Counted from the first letter of the stretch, positions 1 to 7,835 are shown. The stretch: DNA of 16,528 bases from an uncultured Ruminococcus sp. (GCA_910577575.1 CAJTOG010000043.1:1-16528); one strand, 5' to 3'. Notes: generated by a model from the sequence alone, not told the origin. Made by a program: numbers and translations.

Positions 1-243
1 TGTAGTTTCAGGTTCTGTTATAGTTACAGTAGTTTCTGTTGTTGTTTCGGTATCAGGAGCTGTTGTAGTTGTTGTAACCTTTTCTGTAGTTGATGTAGTT
101 TCAGGTTCTGTTGTAGTTACAGTAGTTTCTGTTGTTGTTTCGGTATCAGGAATTGATGTAGTTGGTATAACTGTTTCTGTGGTTGCTGTAGTTTCAAGTT
201 CTGTTGTAGTTACAGTGGTTTCTGTTGTTGTTTCGGTATCAGG
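1..243 (-). repeat. 93-base tandem repeat coding a 31-residue Thr/Glu-rich unit
   Basis: Three units are visible in the reading frame: 243-151, 150-58 and 57-1, the last cut by the window edge. Each begins PDTETTTETTVT and continues with E-(L/P)-ETT and a variable tail. The landmark cggtatcagg recurs at 234, 141 and 48, exactly 93 bases apart. Units are near-identical in the first two thirds and diverge in the tail, as expected from recent duplication followed by drift. Copy number is unknown because the array leaves the window. Confidence 0.9.
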
Positions 244-771
244 AGCTGTTGTAGTTGTTGTAAATGTTTCTGTAGTAGTAGTAGTTGTTGTTGTTGTTTC
301 TGTTGTTGTTACAGTGTCAATATTGAGATTATTATCCTTTACAAGCTTGTTATTATAAACATATTTTAAGGACTCTTCAGGTGCGGTAATTTCGAAAGAG
401 ACATCATTTCCGGATTTATCTTTTACGGACACAGTGCCTATATCCAATAAATTATCTTCAAAAAGTGGGTCTGTTCCGGAAAGATATATATTAAGCTGTT
501 TCGTATCTGAGTTATAACGGTATTCAGAAATGTTAATGTTATCTTCATCATTGAATGTAAAAGAAACATCAGCATCTTCATCAGCATTGACTTTCAGACT
601 TAATTGAAGTGCAGTAATTTCATCATATGCTTCATTATCTGAAACCAGCGTGATTTTTCCTGAACTGTCAATTTTTACTCTGTTATCTGTTTCGGCAGCA
701 GTTGTAATAATCGACATTGCACTGCTGAACACCAAAGCAGTGAACACACCGGTTAAAAATTTTTTAATCAT
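1..771 (-). CDS. Secreted Thr-rich repeat surface protein, N-terminal part (C-terminus beyond left edge)
   Basis: This open frame runs from an ATG at 771 off the left edge, giving 257 visible codons and no stop. An AAAGGAG ribosome site sits about 9 bases upstream. Residues 1-26 form a signal peptide (MIKK start, hydrophobic core, TTAAE near the likely cleavage site). Residues about 27-145 look like a beta-sandwich: motifs such as ITALQLSLKV, ISEYRYNSDTKQLNIYL and LLDIGTVSVKD recall cohesin-like modules of ruminococcal scaffold and surface proteins. That match is from memory and tentative. From about residue 153 the chain is almost all Thr/Glu/Pro in 31-residue repeats, suggesting an extended, possibly glycosylated stalk or linker. 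The gene starts 28 bases after the dockerin-M60 protein stop with no terminator between, so the two are probably co-transcribed under the riboswitch. The missing C-terminus could hold an anchor, a catalytic module or a dockerin. Confidence 0.8.
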   Translation of the reverse strand, partial: MIKKFLTGVFTALVFSSAMSIITTAAETDNRVKIDSSGKITLVSDNEAYDEITALQLSLKVNADEDADVSFTFNDEDNINISEYRYNSDTKQLNIYLSGTDPLFEDNLLDIGTVSVKDKSGNDVSFEITAPEESLKYVYNNKLVKDNNLNIDTVTTTETTTTTTTTTETFTTTTTAPDTETTTETTVTTTELETTATTETVIPTTSIPDTETTTETTVTTTEPETTSTTEKVTTTTTAPDTETTTETTVTITEPETT

Positions 772-799
772 ATTATACTCCTTTTATCATCTGCTTTTC

Positions 800-3700
800 T
801 CAGTCGGCGTTAAGCATGATTGTTGGAAGTTCCTTTGGTACTGTTTCAAACAATGTATCACTTACCAGACGCTGTCCTTCATTTGTAAGAGCGTTATTTA
901 CTCTGTAAAGTTCAGCACGCACATTTTCAGGCATTACCATATTTTCCATCTGTTCAGGTTCAATCCAGTAAACCCATGTTCCGTCTGAAACATTTGCAAT
1001 ATTTCCGCTTTCCGGTACATCTGCAAGAATTATCTGCTGGGCTTGAATATTATTTGATTCATCATAACCGCCTACAATATTTCCATTTTTGTCATAAAGA
1101 ATAACTGTGTTATAAGCAGGATTTCCTTTATATGCACCAGTGAATATAAGTGAATCTTTCGGAATGATGTCCTCAGGATTTTCTCCGTATTTATATTCTT
1201 TGCCAAGAGTACCGATAACTACTGATTTTTCCTCACCGGCTCTGCGGAAGTCAACATTATCGCCTGTTGCACTAAGCACATCAATTTCAGAAATTGAAAC
1301 TGTAGTATTTTGCTGATTGAGAATTACAAGTTTTACTGCTGTTGCGACATAAGTGCTTATATACTTATTATCATCATTTGCAAAGTAAACAGTTTCACTT
1401 CCTTTGAATTCGCCTTCTGCTGTGAGAACCCATTCATCGTTTTCCATTACATATATTTCATATTCGCCTACTGATAAACCATCGCCGGCAGTATATTTCA
1501 TACCTGTTGTTGTAAGTGTCTGATTGAAGTCAATAACGATTTCTGCTGAATTGCTGTCTACATGCGGATTGTAAATTGTATTAAGGTCATGGTCAATTGC
1601 CTGTTCTGCTGGATTACTTACTGTCTGTTCACATGGCATTTCATCTGTGGATTCGTTGATAACTGCATCAGCTGTCAGACCTTTTGTACTAATGCTCCAG
1701 TTGGTTTTATCCATACTTCCGTCATGTTCAATTTTTACTGACTTTGTGGTCACAGACTCTGAACGATTAAGATATTTATCTATAAGCGTAATTTTATAAA
1801 ATACGGCACGGTTATTCATTGTTGTGACTGTATCTGTAAATTTAGAACTTGTTGCAAATCCTACAGGAATTTCTTCAACATTACCACCTGAAATAGTGCA
1901 ACGGATTACTTCATAACCGAGTATATCGTTTTCTGGAATACCAGTAGGGGTGAAATCGAGTTCAACCTGATTAGGTTCTTTTCCGATATTAACTGAAACA
2001 TCGTTTATTGCCTTGACAGAACCTTCAGTGCCTAAAATGCTTCCTTCTCCCTCAAGTGAATATACACGGGAATCATCACTTACATAATATATTGCTCTTG
2101 TTTCTTTTTCAAACTGTTCTGCATATTCAATTGTTGCTTCATTTGGTTCTTTGCCCCAGCGTTCAAAGAATTCAAGAACATTTTTGTTTGAAGCGGCACA
2201 TGCAAGACGCATAAGATTCTGGTCTGTACCGCCATTGAGCACAAGTTTTACGCCGTTCGGTGCGGGAGCTGCATTTGGATTTCTTGAATATGTGTCAACC
2301 CTTGCATAGAAAAGATTATCAAGCTGTTCATTATAATCGGAGTAAGTCTTGTAATTGAGACCTTTGTCATAAGCAAGGTGGAGTTGCCAGTACATTCCGA
2401 GCTGAGTTGCTATATTTGAAGCATTACCCTTTGTACCAGAAGTAACCTTACTGTAAATGTTATTATAGTTGAAACGCATACCTGCATTTGAATCTTTTGC
2501 CTGTGCAAGCTGTGCAAAATAGTTGTTTGTGATTTCTGCTACTGCATAACTGCCCTGATTTATACAGTGTCCGATTTCATGAGCAATGCCCCATCCAAAA
2601 TAACGTCCGCTTATATATCTTCCGTCTTCGTCTGCTGCTACAGGGTTGCAGTTTACCATTCCTCTTGTTTCGTTCCATTCAATACCTATGTGATTTCCGG
2701 CAGCATACATAAATGCTCCTGAGAACATACGCTGATAACGGATATTAAGATGACCTTTCGGAATCTGATTTATTGCAGCTGGTGCGGAAGAATTAAGACC
2801 TTTATGCTGATAGAAAAGGTACATCATATCTTCCATAGATTTCATACCATTGAGAATTGTTTCAGCACGCTGTTCACTTGTTCCGTTGCCTGCTCCTGAA
2901 AGTATCTGCTGTGCCGGTACTGAAATCATCATTGTATCCAGCATAATATCAGATGCACCAAGAATACAGTTTTTATTATCGAAATCGTAGTTTACATTTT
3001 TGTTTTCTGAATCTTTATGAATTTCATTGTGAAGTGTTTCAATTTCAGCAACGTATTTGTCAAGTGCTTCAACAAATTCAACTGTACGTTCCTTGCGTTC
3101 GTTTTCATCGGTAACTTTATACAAGTCGAGGAAAGGAACTTCTGAACCACCGCTTACACGTACTGCATATTTGTCATTGGCATTGTTGCCTGTGTACTGA
3201 ATATACAATGCACCGCCAACTTCTGCACCGACACTTGAAGTAAGCTTTGGTATAGTAATTTCATTTGCACCAACTTTAAGGTTAGCAATTACTTTGCCGA
3301 CTCCGGCAGCTTCAGAATGATACTGTGTAGCTACAAGCTGTAAATTAGTACCATCGCCTGTGCTTCTTGTATTATGTCCTACATAAACTGTTATTGTTTC
3401 TCCTGCTGCTGCGGAAATTCCGATAGGCTGCCATGCATTCAGTCCGCCAAAACCACGTCCGACATCATTTGTGGAAATAGTGTTGTGAATTTCTACTGAA
3501 CTGTTGAGTGATTCATCGTTAAGAATTTTTTCTGCTGTTTCAAGCTCACGGAGAAGAGCAGTTTTATTTGGATTTTCTTCACCAAGCTCATCAGGAGTAT
3601 TGACTCTTTCACGGAGGGCATCAATATTTTCCTGTGTAACATCATCTCTGAGAACTGTATGCATATCATCTGTATACAATCCCATGATTTCATCTCTCAG

Positions 3701-5944
3701 AGGGTCATAATGATAGAAGTAAACTTCTGAAACAGTAATTAATCTAGTATAACCAGTAGTAAGACAAATTTGGATTTTATCAGCTTTAACTTTTTGTGGG
3801 AATGTAATTACCTGATAAGGTCTGCCTTTTGAATCTTGTTTTGAAGAAATTTGAGCGGTAAAAAAAGCAACTTCTTCATTTCCGTTCCAACATTTTATTC
3901 TGACACCATTATAACTTGCACCCATTACTGAAAGTATAGCTACAGTGTTCACTTCATACGCTTCATCAAAAGTATAAGTTAAACCTTTGTTATTAGCATA
4001 ATAGTGAACACCATCATCCCAGTCACTTAAGTGATAGTAAGAACCTGCTTCATTATCAACGGTTCCCCATCCGGTATTGTTTGCATCTGCGTCTGCTTCA
4101 CTGTCTATCATCGAACCTCTGCCTCTTGTAACAGAAGTAATATGTGTTTTTCCCGGAATGCCGTTTTCATCACGGTTGATAAGATTATATTTTGGCATTT
4201 CGGCAGGATTTAAATCAGATGTTGTTGCTGCACAGTGAATTGATTCGGGACTTGTGCCAAGCTCATTTACACCTTTGACATAAATTTCATATTCTGTAAC
4301 ATCCTGAAGGTCAGGAATATCATATTTATTGTCTTTTATACCTACAATTTCAGTATATTCATCATCACTGCCCCTTAACTTATAATAGAGGTTGTAGGAA
4401 AGAGTATCATCCATTTTCTTCCAGCTAACAGAAATACTCTTGTACTTTCCTGTAGCTGAAACATTATCAGGTTTATCCGGAGGGCCGTCAGGTGTCGGAG
4501 TAACTTCAGTAGAATCACAGTAACCGCTTCTCCATGTACCGTTGACTGACTGTACGCTTACCTTGTAAGTTGTGTAATTCTTGATTTCTTTTCCGCCGAA
4601 TGATGTAACTGTAAGAGAATTCGACGAAGTAAGAACTGTTTCGGAAATACCATTACACTCTATCTTTACTTCGTAACCCGTTACGTTTACACAGGGTTCC
4701 CATTTCAGACTGAATTGTTCACTTGCAGGTTCTGCAGTGAACTTTTCCGGAATATCCATTTCAGGTTCAGGAATACGGTTTTCCATGCCGTTTACAAATT
4801 CAACTTTACTTATTTCAGCAAGATTATTATTTTTCTGCATAGCGGTTACAGTAAGAGTAACTCTTTTAACTGCTACCTGTTTTCCCAGATGAACCTGAAT
4901 ATTTCCGTTTTCATCGATATCAGCGTAAACGTCACTTTCTTTCAGAAGATGATGTACTCCATTTTTCAGAGGAACCTGAACAAAGTTTTCTATACCGTCT
5001 TCAACATATGTAACATCAATTAATGCTTCAGAAACAGGATTTTCTTTTCCTGTTTCAAAAGTGATGCCGTCAACAACAGAAGTACCGCCGTCTTTTTCGA
5101 GGTCAAAAGCCAGAGAAACAGGATTTTCCCTTGATATTTCTCCTTCTCCTGAAGGCTCAAGAGATATTGTTTCCTCACCGCTCAGCATTTTTTCCAGATT
5201 ACCGGTTAACTTTGTGTTTTCCGGAACTTCTGCTTTTATAGCCGTAGGTGATACGGTTTCTTCGATTGCAGCAGTAGTATCTTTATCAACTTTATAACTT
5301 TTTGTAAAATACATAAGGTCAACTAAATCAGTCTGACCATCACCATTCAAATCGGTTGTACAATTTTCCGGCACTGATTTTCCATCAATAACATCAATAA
5401 GAATATTTTTGTCATCATCATCAATATCATTATCACCATCAATATCACCGATAAGAATAACTCCAGGGTGAAGGCCGTCTTTTTCATAAGAATATCCTCC
5501 GCAGAAGCCGGTTGTTATTCTTAATGAATATCTTTTTTTGGCAACAGTAATATTCTGTGTATAAGCAGCAAAGCCATCTGCTGTAACTGTAAGAACATAT
5601 TCACCGTCTGCAAGGTTATCAAAACTTATTTTTTCCTCAACGGTGTTACCAATTTTAACAGTCTCATTTTTAAGAAATCCTTTGTTGTCTGTCAATGTTA
5701 CATTAAAATCAATGTCATTGTCAATCAGCAGGGCTGAACCTAATGAAATATCAATTTTGCCTACAGCTTCTGTTTCAGCATTATTTTCTGAAATATCGGT
5801 TTTGTTTTCTCTTGTAATAGTTTTACCGACATTAGAAAGGGCTCCTTTTGCAGTTATTGTATTTGAAAAACCGGATACCATGGATAATGCCAATAAGAAA
5901 GCAACTTTTTTCTTTAAATTAAGTTTTCTCATTGTATCGTTCAT
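800..5944 (-). CDS. Secreted dockerin-containing M60-like (enhancin/mucinase-type) metalloprotease
   Basis: A 1714-residue secreted multidomain protein. The start at 5944 is chosen because AGAAAGGAT lies about 9 bases upstream; an in-frame ATG at 5977 has no ribosome site and falls in the riboswitch leader. Residues from 5944: signal peptide 1 to about 33; PEGA/CNA-B-like sandwich about 65-140; dockerin about 165-219 with two Ca loops (D167-D169-D171-D178 and D198-N200-D202-D209); two FN3 modules about 399-575; F5/8 type C-like about 590-745; helical segment about 750-815; jelly-roll about 818-935; M60 catalytic region about 990-1290 with zinc motif HEIGH 1122-1126 and downstream E1137, then ITNN; FN3-like about 1310-1405; second F5/8C-like about 1415-1558; unassigned C-terminal beta domain. 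M60 enzymes of gut bacteria cleave mucin-type O-glycoproteins. The mucin substrate and the dockerin's binding partner are inferred here. Module borders are approximate. Confidence 0.9.
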   Translation of the reverse strand: MNDTMRKLNLKKKVAFLLALSMVSGFSNTITAKGALSNVGKTITRENKTDISENNAETEAVGKIDISLGSALLIDNDIDFNVTLTDNKGFLKNETVKIGNTVEEKISFDNLADGEYVLTVTADGFAAYTQNITVAKKRYSLRITTGFCGGYSYEKDGLHPGVILIGDIDGDNDIDDDDKNILIDVIDGKSVPENCTTDLNGDGQTDLVDLMYFTKSYKVDKDTTAAIEETVSPTAIKAEVPENTKLTGNLEKMLSGEETISLEPSGEGEISRENPVSLAFDLEKDGGTSVVDGITFETGKENPVSEALIDVTYVEDGIENFVQVPLKNGVHHLLKESDVYADIDENGNIQVHLGKQVAVKRVTLTVTAMQKNNNLAEISKVEFVNGMENRIPEPEMDIPEKFTAEPASEQFSLKWEPCVNVTGYEVKIECNGISETVLTSSNSLTVTSFGGKEIKNYTTYKVSVQSVNGTWRSGYCDSTEVTPTPDGPPDKPDNVSATGKYKSISVSWKKMDDTLSYNLYYKLRGSDDEYTEIVGIKDNKYDIPDLQDVTEYEIYVKGVNELGTSPESIHCAATTSDLNPAEMPKYNLINRDENGIPGKTHITSVTRGRGSMIDSEADADANNTGWGTVDNEAGSYYHLSDWDDGVHYYANNKGLTYTFDEAYEVNTVAILSVMGASYNGVRIKCWNGNEEVAFFTAQISSKQDSKGRPYQVITFPQKVKADKIQICLTTGYTRLITVSEVYFYHYDPLRDEIMGLYTDDMHTVLRDDVTQENIDALRERVNTPDELGEENPNKTALLRELETAEKILNDESLNSSVEIHNTISTNDVGRGFGGLNAWQPIGISAAAGETITVYVGHNTRSTGDGTNLQLVATQYHSEAAGVGKVIANLKVGANEITIPKLTSSVGAEVGGALYIQYTGNNANDKYAVRVSGGSEVPFLDLYKVTDENERKERTVEFVEALDKYVAEIETLHNEIHKDSENKNVNYDFDNKNCILGASDIMLDTMMISVPAQQILSGAGNGTSEQRAETILNGMKSMEDMMYLFYQHKGLNSSAPAAINQIPKGHLNIRYQRMFSGAFMYAAGNHIGIEWNETRGMVNCNPVAADEDGRYISGRYFGWGIAHEIGHCINQGSYAVAEITNNYFAQLAQAKDSNAGMRFNYNNIYSKVTSGTKGNASNIATQLGMYWQLHLAYDKGLNYKTYSDYNEQLDNLFYARVDTYSRNPNAAPAPNGVKLVLNGGTDQNLMRLACAASNKNVLEFFERWGKEPNEATIEYAEQFEKETRAIYYVSDDSRVYSLEGEGSILGTEGSVKAINDVSVNIGKEPNQVELDFTPTGIPENDILGYEVIRCTISGGNVEEIPVGFATSSKFTDTVTTMNNRAVFYKITLIDKYLNRSESVTTKSVKIEHDGSMDKTNWSISTKGLTADAVINESTDEMPCEQTVSNPAEQAIDHDLNTIYNPHVDSNSAEIVIDFNQTLTTTGMKYTAGDGLSVGEYEIYVMENDEWVLTAEGEFKGSETVYFANDDNKYISTYVATAVKLVILNQQNTTVSISEIDVLSATGDNVDFRRAGEEKSVVIGTLGKEYKYGENPEDIIPKDSLIFTGAYKGNPAYNTVILYDKNGNIVGGYDESNNIQAQQIILADVPESGNIANVSDGTWVYWIEPEQMENMVMPENVRAELYRVNNALTNEGQRLVSDTLFETVPKELPTIMLNAD

Positions 5945-5952
5945 AACTAATA

Positions 5953-5961
5953 ATCCTTTCT
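5953..5961 (-). promoter_or_regulatory. Ribosome binding site deciding the M60 protein start
   Basis: AGAAAGGAT on the minus strand lies about 9 bases before the ATG at 5944. The alternative in-frame ATG at 5977 is preceded only by an A/T-rich stretch, so the 11-residue extension is unlikely to be translated. Confidence 0.8.
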
Positions 5962-6026
5962 GATTGCGGCAACTCATTTTTTATTATGTAAAAAACAACT
6001 GTTATCTTTAATAAAGACACAGACAA

Positions 6027-6100
6027 ATGCAACTGGCTGTCATACCGTTTATGGTTTAGACCCTAAGCTTTGCGTCCTTACTTTTCAATAAGTTTGCCAA
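6027..6100 (-). ncRNA. Cyclic-di-GMP-I (GEMM) riboswitch aptamer
   Basis: Read 5'->3' on the minus strand, the leader shows the GEMM class I landmarks in order. GGCAAAC (6098-6092) is the 5' P1 side. CTTATT-GAAA-AGTAAG (6092-6077) is a stem capped by a GNRA tetraloop. Next come GACGCAAAGC (6076-6067), GGGTCTAA, and a short ACC/GGT stem. The 3' side is TATGACAGCCAG followed by GTTGC (6033-6029). The conserved GGACGCAAAGC and CAGCCAG segments and the tetraloop make the family assignment strong. The P1 3' strand reads GTTGCA rather than the ideal GTTGCC, so P1 is only about 4 pairs. The M60 ATG is 84 bases downstream. No clear intrinsic terminator lies between, so control may be translational or by another structure. 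Whether c-di-GMP switches the gene on or off cannot be told from sequence. Confidence 0.93.
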
Positions 6101-6153
6101 ATATAATATCATAAGGGGGGATTTAATGTTCCTCCCGCACTCTCTATAATTAT

Positions 6154-6162
6154 ATTATACCA
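6154..6162 (-). promoter_or_regulatory. Extended -10 promoter for the riboswitch-M60 unit
   Basis: The minus strand reads TGG-TATAAT: a perfect TATAAT hexamer preceded by the TGn extension. No good -35 lies at 17 bases, which extended -10 promoters tolerate. Transcription would start near 6147, giving about 50 bases of leader before the aptamer and a 5' untranslated region of about 200 bases. Confidence 0.65.
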
Positions 6163-6265
6163 TATTTTTCAAGATATTCTACCTTATATTTCAGACAAAT
6201 ACCTGTATTTTTCCGATATTTTAAATAATATATGAAATTTGCTCTTTATAAATATTTTTACTTTA

Positions 6266-6309
6266 GAAAAAATTTAGCCGATGGTTACATAAAGTTGTAA
6301 ACACCGGCT
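6266..6309 (-). terminator. Intrinsic terminator after the SPFH gene
   Basis: On the minus strand AGCCGGTG pairs with CATCGGCT (8 pairs, one G-U). The stem continues through TTAC/GTAA after a single mismatch and is followed by AAATTTTTT. It lies about 60 bases after the SPFH stop and before the next promoter, so it separates the two units. Confidence 0.8.
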
Positions 6310-6370
6310 TTGTCCTGTTAAGTTTTAGTTATTATTCTATTAAGAGTATTGACCTTCAGAATCAGATTTT

Positions 6371-7348
6371 TTATGACTTCAACGAATCATTTTCAATTAT
6401 TCCCTTTAAACCGGCAGCAAGGCCTGCCATACCCTGAATTTCACTTGGGATAATGATTTTTGTAGCTTTTCCGTCGGCAGCTTTTGCAAATGCCTCAAGT
6501 GATTTAAGCTGAATGACTTTATCACTTGGATTAGCATCTGATAATTTCACAAGACTTTCTGCAAGTGCCTGCTGAACCAGTTCAATTGCCTGTGCTTCAC
6601 CTGTAGCTTCAAGTATTTTTTGTTCCTTTACAGCGTCTGCACGAAGAATCATAGCTTGTTTTTCAGCTTCTGCCTCAAGAATCTGAGACTCTTTCTTAGC
6701 CTGTGCACGCAGAATCTGTGATTCCTTTTCACCTTCTGCAACAAGTATCTGTGATTTTTTGTCACCTTCAGCCTGCAAAATCTTTTCACGTCTTTCACGT
6801 TCTGCTTTCATCTGTTTTTCCATAGCGTCCTGAATTTCACGTGGCGGAAGAATGTTTTTCAGCTCGACACGGTTAACTTTAATACCCCATCTATCAGTTG
6901 CCTGGTCAAGGATTGAAGTGATTTTAGTGTTGATTATGTCACGGGAAGTAAGAGTCGAATCAAGCTCCATTTCGCCGATGATATTACGGAGAGTAGTAGC
7001 GGAAAGATTCTCAATAGCGGCAAGCGGACGCTCAACGCCGTAGATATACTGCTTTGCATTAGTTACCTGATAAAAAACAACAGTATCAATCTGCATAGTG
7101 ACATTATCTTTAGTAATAACGGGCTGTGGCTTGAAATCCACTACTTTTTCTTTGAGTGAAACTTTTCCTGCAATCCGTTCAAAGAATGGTATGAGGATAT
7201 GAAGTCCTGTCTGCCATTCGCATTTGAATGAACCAAGACGCTCAATTACATATACATGAGCTTGCGGAACAATTCTGAAACATCTTATGAATACGATAAT
7301 CAGAAAAATAATAACCCCTAAAATTATAAAACCTAAAAAACCTTCCAT
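6371..7348 (-). CDS. SPFH/stomatin-like (slipin, QmcA-type) membrane protein
   Basis: 325 residues with start ATG 7348 and AGGAGG 7 bases upstream. Residues about 4-22 form one hydrophobic N-terminal membrane segment. The SPFH (band 7) domain spans about 24-180, with the family signatures VIERLGSF, GLHILIPF, VDFKPQPVITKDNV and LRNIIGEMELDSTLTSRD. Residues 190-255 are six consecutive 11-residue repeats starting IL-x-A, a coiled coil. The C-terminal IIIPSEIQGMAGL segment is typical of slipin-type members. Family members oligomerise on the membrane and organise microdomains, often together with NfeD-type partners. Here the nfeD gene lies immediately upstream with a 14-base gap, matching the known NfeD-stomatin pairing. 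The gene closes this two-gene unit and is followed by a terminator. The specific cellular role is not determined. Confidence 0.92.
   Translation of the reverse strand: MEGFLGFIILGVIIFLIIVFIRCFRIVPQAHVYVIERLGSFKCEWQTGLHILIPFFERIAGKVSLKEKVVDFKPQPVITKDNVTMQIDTVVFYQVTNAKQYIYGVERPLAAIENLSATTLRNIIGEMELDSTLTSRDIINTKITSILDQATDRWGIKVNRVELKNILPPREIQDAMEKQMKAERERREKILQAEGDKKSQILVAEGEKESQILRAQAKKESQILEAEAEKQAMILRADAVKEQKILEATGEAQAIELVQQALAESLVKLSDANPSDKVIQLKSLEAFAKAADGKATKIIIPSEIQGMAGLAAGLKGIIENDSLKS
6584..6781 (-). repeat. Six 33-base (11-residue) hendecad repeats in the SPFH coiled coil
   Basis: Residues 190-255 of the SPFH protein divide exactly into six 11-mers beginning I190, I201, I212, I223, I234 and I245. 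All start I-L and most follow x-A-E/D/Q. Eleven-residue periodicity gives a right-handed or nearly straight coiled coil, in contrast to the usual seven-residue pattern. Confidence 0.85.
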
Positions 7349-7362
7349 ACGGAACCTCCTGA

Positions 7363-7794
7363 TTAATTTTTAATTTTAACAATAAGTTTTGCCCCTTGTA
7401 CTGCTGTAACAATAACAATGTTGTTTTTTGGAATAAGTCCATCATTTTCCGAAACCGCACTCCAATCAATTCCGTTAAGGGTAACACGGCCTGTATGAAG
7501 TTTAGGATTGATTTCCTCGATGACAACAGCAGATTTTCCGACATCAAGTTCGGCGTTTGTAGCAATATGCTTTTTATTGAGCCGTTTTCTGAGAAACGGC
7601 ATAGTTACCGCCAACAGTATTGCTGATGAAATAGTAAATATTCCAAGCTGAGCAAGAAACGGAATATCAAAGAAAAATGCACAAAACATTGTTATCAGTG
7701 AAGCTGCTGCCAGCCAGATTGAAACAAGCTGAATGGTTATGACCTCAATTATGACAAAAATTACTACAAAAATTGCCCAAATCAGTACATCCAT
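7363..7794 (-). CDS. NfeD-like membrane protein (short form)
   Basis: 143 residues with start ATG 7794 and an AAAGGGGGA ribosome site upstream. Residues about 4-27 and about 28-66 hold two to three hydrophobic membrane segments (MDVLIWAIFVVIFVIIEV at the N-terminus). Residues about 78-143 form the soluble NfeD C-terminal OB-fold, including GKSAVVIEEINP, GRVTLNGIDWSAVSE and IVIVTAVQGAKLIVK. The W-S-A motif and the closing VxGxKLxVK are hallmarks of the family. It lacks the ClpP-like protease domain of long NfeD proteins, as is usual for the short form next to stomatin-like genes. It is transcribed first from the promoter at 7836-7864 and is followed after 14 bases by its SPFH partner, so both are likely part of one membrane complex. 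Confidence 0.9.
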   Translation of the reverse strand: MDVLIWAIFVVIFVIIEVITIQLVSIWLAAASLITMFCAFFFDIPFLAQLGIFTISSAILLAVTMPFLRKRLNKKHIATNAELDVGKSAVVIEEINPKLHTGRVTLNGIDWSAVSENDGLIPKNNIVIVTAVQGAKLIVKIKN

Positions 7795-7835
7795 AAAAAA
7801 GTCCCCCTTTCTTTATTAAAAATCCCTATATATTT

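Larger units (their letters stand above)
5945..6370. other. Regulatory intergenic region between the SPFH gene and the M60 gene
   Basis: These 426 bases hold no gene. From right to left they contain the SPFH-unit terminator (6266-6309), an A/T-rich stretch of about 100 bases with nothing recognisable, the extended -10 promoter (6154-6162), a possible G/C-run hairpin (6115-6136), the c-di-GMP-I aptamer (6027-6100), and an expression platform ending in the ribosome site at 5953-5961. Confidence 0.8.

Noticed and set aside
1..300. CRISPR array
   Set aside because: The 93-base repeats are contiguous and in frame with a Thr-rich coding sequence, with no unique spacers or palindromic short repeats.
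650..988. Small plus-strand open frames throughout the window (for example 650-988, 4715-5023, 8562-8933)
   Set aside because: They lie antisense to clear genes, lack ribosome sites and show no recognisable domains.
5945..5977. Upstream in-frame ATG at 5977 extending the M60 protein by 11 residues
   Set aside because: It has no ribosome site, adds a polar extension before a normal signal peptide and overlaps the riboswitch expression platform.
5988..6027. Intrinsic terminator in the riboswitch expression platform
   Set aside because: A T-rich run is present near 5991-5998, but the preceding stem (TCTTT/AAAGA) is short, A/T only and about 9 bases away from it.
6060..6115. Short leader peptide from an ATG near 6112 reading through the aptamer
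   Set aside because: The GGAGG at about 6131-6135 is too far (about 19 bases) and the frame crosses conserved aptamer sequence, so it is most likely chance.
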